From NCBI GenBank assembly GCA_038247995.1, contig JBBRUG010000029.1:1-28741 (forward strand): a DNA stretch of 28,741 bases, written 5' to 3'. A model generated the notes under the pieces. It was not told the origin of the DNA and ran no database searches. It saw nothing but the letters and a program-made list of their open reading frames with translations. This DNA is from JBBRUG01 sp038247995 (lineage in GTDB: Bacteria > Chloroflexota > Chloroflexia > Chloroflexales > Chloroflexaceae). Both the position numbers and the translations under genes were made by a program. Below, piece after piece: positions 18,296 to 25,199 of this stretch (the first letter of the stretch is position 1; the number at the start of each line of letters is the position of its first letter).

Positions 18296-21172
18296 ATGCG
18301 CCGTATTCATCGCGCGCCGCTCATCCAGTTCGCCGTCGTTCTGGCGCTGCTACTCGGCTTTCTGGCCTTGCCCGCTCGTCCGGCGCAGGCCGCCGTGCAG
18401 CGGGTCAAGTTCACATCCGGCAGCAGTTACCTGATCGTCGAGTTTCTCGACGACGACCTGGTGCATTTTGAGCTTTCGGCCAATGGCCCCGGCCCTAGTA
18501 CGAGCGACCCGATCTTCACTACCGATCAGGTGGCGAAGACCAACTATGGCGGCCCAAGCAGCTTCAGCCAGTCGGGCAGCACGCTGACGACCGCCGACAT
18601 GCGCGTGGAGGTGAACCCCACCAGCCTCTGCGCCGATGTCTACGACACGACCCGCTCGCCCGATCTGCTGCTCCACGAGGTCTGCCCGCTCAACCTGAGC
18701 CAGGCCTGGAAGGGGCTGACCTTCAGCAAGGAGGGCATGCAGAACGTCTATGGCCTGGGCGAGCAGTTCTTCATGGGCGGCAGCGCCGACGGCGACTGGG
18801 TGGGGCGCACGCGCACGCCCGGCGGCACCTACGGCAACGCCATGGTTTATGATACCGATAACGGCCCGGTGGGTAATGCGCAGATCCCGGTGCTCTTTGC
18901 GATCGGCGCCAACACCACCGGCTACGGCATGTTCATGGACCACATCTACAAGCAGGAGTGGAGCTTCACCGGCGATCCCTGGTCGATGCAGACTTGGGGC
19001 GACCAGATCCGCTGGTACACGATGACCGGCCCGGATCTGCCCGACCTGCGCGAAGACTACATGGAGCTTACCGGGCGCCCGCCGGTGCCGCCGAAGAAGG
19101 CGCTGGGCCTGTGGGTCTCGGAGTATAGCTACGATACCTGGAGCGAGATCGACGGCCGCCTGAGCACGCTGCGCAGCGCCGACTTTCCGATCGACGGCTT
19201 CGTGCTCGACCTGGAGTGGTTCGGCGGGGTGACGGCCGGCTCCGACAACACCAATATGGGCAAGCTCACCTGGGATACCGGGAGCTTCCCCAACCCGGCG
19301 GCCACGATCGCCGATTACGCAACCGACGAAGGCATCGGCCTGATCACGATCGAGGAATCGTACGTCGGTAGGAACCTCACCGAGCATACGAACCTGGCCA
19401 ATCAGGGCTACCTGGTGCGCGCCGGTTGCTCAACGTGCAATCCGGTCTACCTGACCACCAACGACTGGTGGGGCCGTGGCGGCATGATCGACTGGACGCA
19501 GGCGGCTGCCGGCGACTACTGGCACGACACCAAGCGTCAGGATCTGATCGACGACGGCATCATCGGCCACTGGCTCGATCTGGGCGAGCCGGAGATGTAC
19601 AACCCGAACGACTGGACGGCCGGCGTGTTGCCCGGCAAGCATGCCCACGCCGACTACCACAACGTCTACAACCTGCTCTGGGCCGAAAGCGTGGCCCGCG
19701 GCTACGAGCGCAACGAGGTAGCGCAGCGCCCGTTCATGCTGGCGCGTTCGGCGGCGGGCGGCATTCAGCGCCACGGCGTGGCGATGTGGTCGGCCGACAT
19801 CGGCTCGAAGCTGACGGCGCTGGCCGGCCAGCATAATGTGCAGATGCACATGGCCATGTCGGGCATCGACTACTACGGCGGCGACATCGGCGGCTTCCGC
19901 CGCGAGATGCTGGATTCCGACCTGGACGAGATGTACACGCAGTGGTTTGCCAGCGGCGCCTGGTTCGACGTGCCGGTGCGCCCGCACACCGAGAACCTGT
20001 GCAACTGTGCCGACACCTCGCCCGACCAGATCGGCGACGTGGCGAGCAACCTGTTCAACATCCGCCAGCGCTACGAACTGACGCCCTACTACTACTCGCT
20101 GGCCCACCGCGCCTATCTCTACGGCGAGCCGGTTGTGCCGCCGCTGGTTTACTACTACCAGAACGACGCCAATGTGCGCGAGATGGGCAACATGAAGCTG
20201 ATCGGGCGCGACCTGCTGGTGGGGATCGTGGCCGGCGCCGGTGAGCGCCAGCGCAACGTCTACCTGCCTGCGGGCGACTGGATCAACTACCATACTAACG
20301 AGCGCGTAACGAGCACTGGCCAGTGGTTCAACAACCAGCCGCTGTATGTGAACGGCACCTTCCGCCTGCCGGCCTTTGCGCGGGCCGGGGCGATCATCCC
20401 CAAAATGTTCGTCGATGACCAGACGATGAACGTAACCGGGCGGCGCCTCGACAGTAGCACGCGCAACGAGTTGATTACGCGCGTCTATGCCGACTCCACG
20501 GCCAGCAACTTCACGCTGTACGAAGACGACGGCGCGACGACGGCCTACGCCGGCGGCGACGTACGCACGACGGCGATCAGCCAGCAGCTCAGCGGCTCGA
20601 CGGCTACCGTCACGATCGCAGCCTCCAGCGGCACCTACAGCGGCGCGCCGAGCAGCCGGACGAATGTGGTGGAACTGGTGACGAACACACAGGCCACGGC
20701 GGTGAGCCTGAACGGTTCGGCGCTGACCCAGTACACCAGCAAGGCGGCGTTTGATGCGGCGAGCAGCGGCTGGTACAACGCCGGCGGCAACCTAGTGATC
20801 GCCAAATCGAGCAGCCTGAGCGTGGGCACGGCGAAGACCTTCAGCTTCACCGTGGGCCAGACGCCGGTGGGGGTGAACTTCACCTGCACCAACGCCACTA
20901 CCAGCTTCGGCCAGTCGATCTATGTGGTGGGCAATGTGCCGCAGTTGGGCAACTGGTCGCCGGCCAGCGCGGTGAAGCTGAACCCAACCAGCTACCCAAC
21001 CTGGACGGGCACGATCAGCAGCCTGCCGCCGAACACAGCGATCGAGTGGAAGTGCATTAAGCGCCAGGAGGCGAACTACCCGGCTAACGCCGATGCGTGG
21101 CAACCGGGAGCAAACAACACCGTCACCACGCCGGGTTCAGGCGGCGGCACGAATAGCTCGGGCGGGTTCTAG
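18296..21172 (+). CDS. Secreted GH31 enzyme with C-terminal starch-binding CBM20, probable alpha-glucan 6-alpha-glucosyltransferase
   Basis: A 958-residue exported enzyme. The signal peptide is FAVVLALLLGFLALPARPAQA. The GH31 barrel shows LGLWVSEYSYDTW, FVLDLEWFGG, nucleophile Asp428 in HWLDLGEPEMYN and acid/base Asp501 in MWSADIGS, then YYGGDIGGF. Residues about 855-945 form a CBM20 (VNFTCTNATTSFGQSIYVVG, GNWSPASAVKLNP, IEWKCIKR), which binds starch. In the cycloalternan route the partner of CtsY is a secreted GH31 6-alpha-glucosyltransferase acting on maltodextrin ends; this gene fits that place, but plain alpha-glucosidase activity is equally compatible with the motifs. ATG 18296 follows GGAG (18283-18286). 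The chain ends in a Gly/Ser/Thr linker (GSGGGTNSSGGF) with a palindromic repeat touching the stop, so a further C-terminal domain may have been lost. Confidence 0.82.
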   Translation: MRRIHRAPLIQFAVVLALLLGFLALPARPAQAAVQRVKFTSGSSYLIVEFLDDDLVHFELSANGPGPSTSDPIFTTDQVAKTNYGGPSSFSQSGSTLTTADMRVEVNPTSLCADVYDTTRSPDLLLHEVCPLNLSQAWKGLTFSKEGMQNVYGLGEQFFMGGSADGDWVGRTRTPGGTYGNAMVYDTDNGPVGNAQIPVLFAIGANTTGYGMFMDHIYKQEWSFTGDPWSMQTWGDQIRWYTMTGPDLPDLREDYMELTGRPPVPPKKALGLWVSEYSYDTWSEIDGRLSTLRSADFPIDGFVLDLEWFGGVTAGSDNTNMGKLTWDTGSFPNPAATIADYATDEGIGLITIEESYVGRNLTEHTNLANQGYLVRAGCSTCNPVYLTTNDWWGRGGMIDWTQAAAGDYWHDTKRQDLIDDGIIGHWLDLGEPEMYNPNDWTAGVLPGKHAHADYHNVYNLLWAESVARGYERNEVAQRPFMLARSAAGGIQRHGVAMWSADIGSKLTALAGQHNVQMHMAMSGIDYYGGDIGGFRREMLDSDLDEMYTQWFASGAWFDVPVRPHTENLCNCADTSPDQIGDVASNLFNIRQRYELTPYYYSLAHRAYLYGEPVVPPLVYYYQNDANVREMGNMKLIGRDLLVGIVAGAGERQRNVYLPAGDWINYHTNERVTSTGQWFNNQPLYVNGTFRLPAFARAGAIIPKMFVDDQTMNVTGRRLDSSTRNELITRVYADSTASNFTLYEDDGATTAYAGGDVRTTAISQQLSGSTATVTIAASSGTYSGAPSSRTNVVELVTNTQATAVSLNGSALTQYTSKAAFDAASSGWYNAGGNLVIAKSSSLSVGTAKTFSFTVGQTPVGVNFTCTNATTSFGQSIYVVGNVPQLGNWSPASAVKLNPTSYPTWTGTISSLPPNTAIEWKCIKRQEANYPANADAWQPGANNTVTTPGSGGGTNSSGGF

Positions 21173-21212
21173 CTCACTGAGCAGCCCTGAGTGAGCTGCT
21201 GAGTGCACTGAA
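21172..21212. repeat. Palindromic repeat shared with 506-542
   Basis: CACTGAGCAGC (21175-21185), TGAGCTGCTG (21192-21201) and CACTGAA (21206-21212) occur in the same order and spacing, within one base, at 506-542. Internally GCTCACT (21172-21178) pairs with AGTGAGC (21190-21196), and CACTGAGCAGC pairs with GCTGCTGAGTG (21195-21205) with one mismatch. Confidence 0.6.
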
Positions 21213-21304
21213 TTGTAACGCGAGCCGACGGAACGAGTGCCAGGACGCAGAAGTCATGCGGCAGGCGGCAGGGCTCGCCACCCTGTTGCTTGCCGCGTGG
21301 CCCT

Positions 21305-21366
21305 GACCAAAGACCAAAGACCAAGGACGATCCAGGATGCCTGGCTTTCGTCCTTGGTCTTTGGTC
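21305..21366. repeat. Tandem heptamer array folded into a long hairpin between convergent genes
   Basis: GACCAAA, GACCAAA and GACCAAG in tandem (21305-21325). GACCAAAGACCAAGGACGA (21312-21330) has a perfect 19-bp reverse complement at 21348-21366, and the loop holds CCAGG-ATG-CCTGG (21332-21344). It lies between the converging GH31 and acyltransferase genes and may stop transcription from both sides, although no T-run is present. Confidence 0.65.
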
Positions 21367-21382
21367 CTTCGTCCCCTTGTCC

Positions 21383-22093
21383 CTACGCTTTGTCCTCTTC
21401 CGCCGGCGCTTCGGGTTCACTCCGCGCGGCAAGCGCTTCCGCCGTGCCGATGCCGCCGAGGGCCAGCACGGCTTCGCGCACTTCGTCGGCGGCGCTCTGC
21501 CATGTGGCGCGGAACTTGGGGTGCGCCTTGATCAGCAAGGGGGCGCCGAAATGGACGCTTACCTTAAACGGGCGTGGGATGAACACGCCCTTCGGCATCA
21601 CCCGGCGGGAGCCCTCGACATACGTGGGAACGACAGGCGTGCCGGGAAACTCGGCGATCAGCCGGCCAATGCCGCCGCGAAACGGCCCAATCGTGCCATC
21701 GTTGCTGCGTGTGCCTTCGGGGTAGAGCAACAGGGCATAGCCCTCCCGCAGGGCGCGCGAGGCGTGGCGCAACGGGTCCTGGCCGCCGCGGCGGTCGCGG
21801 GCGATCGGGATGGCATTAAACAGGGTTCGTGAAAAGTACTGCTGCGGCCCGCCGCGAAAAAAGTAATCCTGTGCGGCGCCGGCCACAAAGCGCTCGCGGA
21901 TGGCCTTCGGCAGCGCAGTAAAGATCACGGCGGTATCGGCGTGGCTGGAATGGTTCGCCGCAATGATAAAGCCACCCTCGGCTGGGAGCGTATCGGCGCC
22001 GGTCACGCGCGGGCGCACATAGATCTGCACAAAGGCCGTAAACAGATTCGGTAAAAAGCGTGCCGCGACATGGCGGCTCCGATACAGGCTCAT
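21383..22093 (-). CDS. 1-acyl-sn-glycerol-3-phosphate acyltransferase family protein (PlsC-like)
   Basis: A 236-residue acyltransferase of phospholipid synthesis. The catalytic HX4D motif is NHSSHAD (about residue 47) and the glycerophosphate-binding motif is LLYPEGTRSNDG (about 115), followed by PVVPTYVEGSRRVMP, all in family order. The fold would sit on the inner membrane face and transfer an acyl chain to lysophosphatidate or a similar lysolipid. ATG 22093 has GGAG six bases upstream; ATG 22105 is a close alternative, while the frame before that is repeat-derived spacer. The C-terminal tail is acidic (PEAPAEEDKA). It is the last gene of the minus-strand run, about 110 bp after gcvPB, and may share its transcript. 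Confidence 0.88.
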   Translation of the reverse strand: MSLYRSRHVAARFLPNLFTAFVQIYVRPRVTGADTLPAEGGFIIAANHSSHADTAVIFTALPKAIRERFVAGAAQDYFFRGGPQQYFSRTLFNAIPIARDRRGGQDPLRHASRALREGYALLLYPEGTRSNDGTIGPFRGGIGRLIAEFPGTPVVPTYVEGSRRVMPKGVFIPRPFKVSVHFGAPLLIKAHPKFRATWQSAADEVREAVLALGGIGTAEALAARSEPEAPAEEDKA

Positions 22094-22147
22094 AGAACGC
22101 TCCATCGTACAGCCGCGCCTGAAGGACGTGGCTTGCGTCGTTGGGCG

Positions 22148-22200
22148 GTCGGCGGGCTGAAGCCCTGACCGCCGCCCTGCCTCCTGCGCCCTGCCGCCTG
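22148..22200. repeat. Dispersed palindromic repeat copy 2 with a period-7 CCTG array
   Basis: GTCGGCGGGCTGAAGCCCT (22148-22166) matches 691-709 except at one base. It is followed by CCTG-ending heptamers (about 22180-22200) as in the first copy. It occupies the gcvPB-acyltransferase spacer. Confidence 0.5.
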
Positions 22201-22205
22201 AAACC

Positions 22206-23681
22206 CTACCCTTCGCGCACCTTGGCAATGGCAGCGGCATCATAGCGCAAAATCGGCTGGCGTGCGGCGCGCACTTCGTCGAGGCGGCGTACCGGCGATG
22301 TGGTCGGCGCTTCGTGCAGCACTTCGGGCGTCTCCACCGCTTCGCGGGCGATCGTGCGCATGGCGTCGATGAAGCTGTCGAGCGTGCGCTTGCTCTCGGT
22401 TTCGGTCGGCTCGATCATCAGCGCCTCGGGCACGATCAGCGGGAAATAAACCGTCGGCGGGTGGAAGCCGAAGTCGATCAGCCGCTTGGCGATGTCGAGC
22501 GTGCGAATGTCCTTCGGTGCGCCGACAATCTGGCCCTTCAGTACCGCTTCGTGCATGCAGATCCGGTCGATCGCCTGCGGGTAGATGTCCTTGAGCTTGA
22601 CCCGGATGTAGTTCGCGTTGAGCACCGCCGTCTCGCTGACCTGGCGTAGCCCCGCCTCGCCCAGCGTACGAATGTAGGTCCACGCGCGCACAAGCATGCC
22701 GAAGTTGCCGTGAAAGGCCTTCATGCGGCCAATGCTCTTCTCGGGTGTGAACAACTCGTACGTGCCGTCGTCCGTGCGGCGCACGCGCGGGCCGGGCAGG
22801 AACGGGGCCAGCGTCGCCGTGCAGCCGACAGCGCCTGAGCCGGGGCCGCCGCCGCCGTGAGGGGTGGTAAACGTCTTGTGCAGGTTGTAGTGCATGAAGT
22901 CGAAGCCGAGCTCGCCCGGCTTCGCAATGCCCAGGATCGCATTGAAGTTGGCGCCGTCGCCGTACATCAGGCCGCCTGCGCGGTGCACCAGTTCGCAAAT
23001 TTCGACGATCTGATCCTCGAACAGGCCGAGCGTGTTCGGGTTGGTCAGCATCATGCCGACGGTGCGCGGCGAGAGCTTGCTGCGCAGGTCGTCCATGTCG
23101 ACGTTGCCGCGCGCGTCGCTCTTCACTTCAACCACCTTCAACCCAACCATTGCCGCCGTGGCCGGGTTGGTGCCGTGGGCCGCATCGGGCACGAGCACTT
23201 CGGTGCGGTCGTGGTCGCCGCGATCCAGGTGATACGCCCGAAACGCGAGAATGCCGGTTAATTCGCCCTGCGCACCCGCTGCCGGCTGCAAACTCACCGC
23301 CTCAAAGCCGCTGATCTCGCCGAGGTAGCGCTGCAACTCGTCCATGAGCTGCAACGCGCCCTGGCTCAGTGCGTCGCCCTGCAACGGATGGGCCAGCGCA
23401 AAGCCGGCGAGCCGCGCTGCTTCCTCGTGGAGCTTCGGATTTCCTTTCATTGAACAGGATCCTAACGGGTAGAATCCCGTATCAATCGAATAATTGCGCT
23501 GGCTAATGCGCGTGTAGTGCCGAATCACCTCCGGCTCAGTCAACTCCACAAAGTCGTTCAGATCGTCCTGCCGCAGTAGGTCGGCGGGCAGTTCCGCCTC
23601 CGGCACGTCGAGCTTCGGCAGGTTCGCCCCGTACTTGCCGGGCTGCGATAGCTCAAAAATAGGCGGCTGATAGTTGTCCAT
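22206..23681 (-). CDS. gcvPB: Glycine dehydrogenase (decarboxylating) subunit 2, P-protein C-terminal half
   Basis: The product has 491 residues, the usual size for the beta subunit of the two-chain glycine decarboxylase. It carries the PLP-binding Lys269 in HYNLHKTFTTPHGGGGPG and the family signature TGFYPLGSCSMKGNPKLHEE near residue 75, plus HGTNPATAAM and MYGDGANFNAI. With GcvPA it decarboxylates glycine and passes the aminomethyl group to the lipoyl arm of GcvH. ATG 23681 has AAGGA about nine bases upstream and opens MDNYQPPIFELSQPG, the normal beginning; upstream residues are spacer. Unusually it is separated from gcvPA by an APH-like gene, a small plus-strand gene and repeats. Two inverted repeats lie just upstream (23701-23751). 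Confidence 0.95.
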   Translation of the reverse strand: MDNYQPPIFELSQPGKYGANLPKLDVPEAELPADLLRQDDLNDFVELTEPEVIRHYTRISQRNYSIDTGFYPLGSCSMKGNPKLHEEAARLAGFALAHPLQGDALSQGALQLMDELQRYLGEISGFEAVSLQPAAGAQGELTGILAFRAYHLDRGDHDRTEVLVPDAAHGTNPATAAMVGLKVVEVKSDARGNVDMDDLRSKLSPRTVGMMLTNPNTLGLFEDQIVEICELVHRAGGLMYGDGANFNAILGIAKPGELGFDFMHYNLHKTFTTPHGGGGPGSGAVGCTATLAPFLPGPRVRRTDDGTYELFTPEKSIGRMKAFHGNFGMLVRAWTYIRTLGEAGLRQVSETAVLNANYIRVKLKDIYPQAIDRICMHEAVLKGQIVGAPKDIRTLDIAKRLIDFGFHPPTVYFPLIVPEALMIEPTETESKRTLDSFIDAMRTIAREAVETPEVLHEAPTTSPVRRLDEVRAARQPILRYDAAAIAKVREG

Positions 23682-23700
23682 CACTGGTCGTCCTTGATAG

Positions 23701-23751
23701 AGTAGCACAAAAAGGCTACTTATGCTATACTGATTACACGGTTTCGTAATC
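23701..23751. promoter_or_regulatory. Divergent control region with two 6-N8-6 inverted repeats and an extended -10
   Basis: AGTAGC N8 GCTACT (23701-23720) and GATTAC N8 GTAATC (23732-23751) have the same geometry. Between them lies TGCTATACT (23723-23731), an extended -10 reading rightward to the small HTH gene. The first repeat lies 20 bp before the gcvPB start, so binding there could affect both genes. Confidence 0.4.
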
Positions 23752-23781
23752 CGACAGCGTGTGCGGTGAAAGGGTCATTGT

Positions 23782-23964
23782 ATGCGTGGGCCATCCTGGA
23801 GCACCGCTGACGACGCTGAGTTGCGGCGCCTCTACCCCGACCTGACGCTGACGCCGGCAGAGTTGGAGCAGCGCTTCGGGCGCAGTTGGATGGCAATCAA
23901 GACGCGGGCGCAGGCCTTTGGGCTGTACCGGCGCACGCCGCGTTTGCTGGCATGTGCGCCCTGA
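23782..23964 (+). CDS. Small SANT/Myb-like helix-turn-helix protein
   Basis: A 60-residue basic protein of the short 'W-x-x-x-(D/E)-D-xx-L' type: PSWSTADDAELRRLYP forms the first helix, LTPAELEQRFGRS the second, and WMAIKTRAQAFGLYRR the third, the likely recognition helix. The spacing of the two Trp residues resembles small Myb/SANT-like DNA-binding domains in bacterial and phage proteins. GAAAGGG lies seven bases before ATG 23782 and an extended -10 sits about 50 bp upstream, so it is probably expressed. It is divergent to gcvPB and faces into the rear of the APH-like gene. It may be a local regulator or a remnant of a mobile insertion; its partner is not known. Confidence 0.6.
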   Translation: MRGPSWSTADDAELRRLYPDLTLTPAELEQRFGRSWMAIKTRAQAFGLYRRTPRLLACAP

Positions 23965-24100
23965 ACGCCCCGGGCCTGGGCCTGCCGCGCAAGCACCTGT
24001 CGGCATTGCCTGAAGTTGCCGGCCCTCTGCGAGGCAGTAAGGCATGAACCAGGAGCGCCCCACGCCCTTGCATGCTGCGTTCGCTCAGGGCAATGCAGCG

Positions 24101-24156
24101 CTTTGACGCTTTGACGCTTTTGCATTTTGACGCTTTTGCGTTTTGCCTTTTGCCTT
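24101..24156. repeat. Period-8 tandem array (CTTTGACG and variants)
   Basis: About seven octamers: CTTTGACG, CTTTGACG, CTTTTGCA, TTTTGACG, CTTTTGCG, TTTTGCCT and TTTGCCTT. The array ends about 10 bp from the stop codon of the APH-like gene. Confidence 0.6.
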
Positions 24157-24165
24157 CCCCGCTCG

Positions 24166-25104
24166 CTACCGATTGGCCTCGATCAATCCCAGCGCCAGAT
24201 CGGCCCGCCCGGCCTCCAGGTAGAGCGCGAGCCGGTAGGGCAAGAGCGCAAACTCGCGGAGCTGGTCAGCGGCGCGCTCGACGGCAACCTCGTAGGCGTT
24301 GCCATAGCCGACCCGCAGGCTGAAATAGATCGGCCCGGCGAAGTGTTCGAGCAGGGCAACGTGATCCCAGCCGGGGCGCCATGCCTGCGCGAAACCCCAA
24401 CCCAGCAGGCCCGCAATCGCCCAGCCGCGGTTGGTGCGCCGTACGAGCATGCGCTCAGGGCGCAGGTCGCCATGGACAAGGCAGGCCGACTGCCCGCTGC
24501 CGGCCTGATTGCCGTCGAGCCAGGCGTGGAGCGCACTGGCGCCGGCAACTTCGATCTCCCCGGCTGCCAGCGCAGTGTTGATCGCCTGGGTGAGCCGGGC
24601 GTGGGCATAGCGCACGTCGGCAGCGTTGGGCGGGGCGGCCGCCCCATCCCGCAGGGGCGTCGGCACCGGATCGCGCCGCAATTCCAACGGCTGCGCCTGA
24701 TCCAGCGGGCCGTAGTTTGGCGCTGCATAAGCGTGAATGCGCGCCAGCAACGTGCCAAGCTCGCCGCCAAGTTCGTAGCGTTGCTCCTCGCTCAGTTCCG
24801 CTGCGATCTCAGGCAGTGGTGTGCCTTCCAAGTAGCTCATAAGCACGTAGGCGCCGGGGCTGTACGTCTGCACTTCAGGCAACGGCAGATCGATCTCCAC
24901 ACGCAGTGCCTGCAAGGCCAGCGCCTCGGCTGCCAGCAGATCGCCCGACTGCGGATCGGGCGGGGCGGGCAGGCGCAACACCAACCGCCGCCGGTCGGCA
25001 AACTCCATCAGCACCGTGCGATCACCCAACGTACGCGTCGTAGCGAGGCGCGCGCCGGGAATCGCGGTGCTGAGCAGGTTGTGGAGTTCGGTATCGGTGA
25101 TCAT
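24166..25104 (-). CDS. Aminoglycoside phosphotransferase (APH)-like protein with degenerate catalytic motifs
   Basis: A 312-residue protein with the APH/choline-kinase fold layout. The N-lobe is visible in LVLRLPAPPDPQSG and the hinge in YVLMSYLEGTPL. LVHGDLRPERMLV carries the catalytic His211-Gly-Asp213, but the usual metal-binding Asn five residues later is Arg218, and the metal Asp of the following IDWE-type motif is Gly235 (AGLLGWGF). Two metal ligands thus appear lost, which points to a pseudokinase or a highly altered enzyme. The end QLREFALLPYRLALYLEAGRA resembles family members. It lies between gcvPA and gcvPB on the same strand with no strong RBS. Its role in glycine metabolism is unknown and may be nil; a resistance function should not be assumed. 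Confidence 0.75.
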   Translation of the reverse strand: MITDTELHNLLSTAIPGARLATTRTLGDRTVLMEFADRRRLVLRLPAPPDPQSGDLLAAEALALQALRVEIDLPLPEVQTYSPGAYVLMSYLEGTPLPEIAAELSEEQRYELGGELGTLLARIHAYAAPNYGPLDQAQPLELRRDPVPTPLRDGAAAPPNAADVRYAHARLTQAINTALAAGEIEVAGASALHAWLDGNQAGSGQSACLVHGDLRPERMLVRRTNRGWAIAGLLGWGFAQAWRPGWDHVALLEHFAGPIYFSLRVGYGNAYEVAVERAADQLREFALLPYRLALYLEAGRADLALGLIEANR

Positions 25105-25167
25105 CTACGTGATGCCTGATCAGGACGAAGGACGGATCCGCAGATTGCGCAGATCGGCGGACGAACT

Positions 25168-25199
25168 GTCCGACTGTCCAACTGTCCGACTGTCAGACT
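25168..25199. repeat. Period-8 tandem array (GTCCGACT) overlapping the gcvPA stop
   Basis: Four octamers: GTCCGACT, GTCCAACT, GTCCGACT and GTCAGACT. The gcvPA stop codon on the minus strand (25195-25193) lies within the last unit. Confidence 0.6.

Noticed and set aside
22106..22243. 46-residue N-terminal extension of the acyltransferase
   Set aside because: It is encoded by the repeat-bearing spacer and overlaps the 3' end of gcvPB; the GGAG before ATG 22093 gives a normal start.
24166..25104. Antibiotic resistance gene
   Set aside because: Only distant APH-fold similarity, with two metal ligands replaced; most such chromosomal proteins are not resistance enzymes.
24127..25119. Plus-strand reading frame of 330 residues opposite the APH-like gene
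   Set aside because: The minus strand encodes recognisable APH motifs; the plus frame has no domain and begins inside the octamer array.
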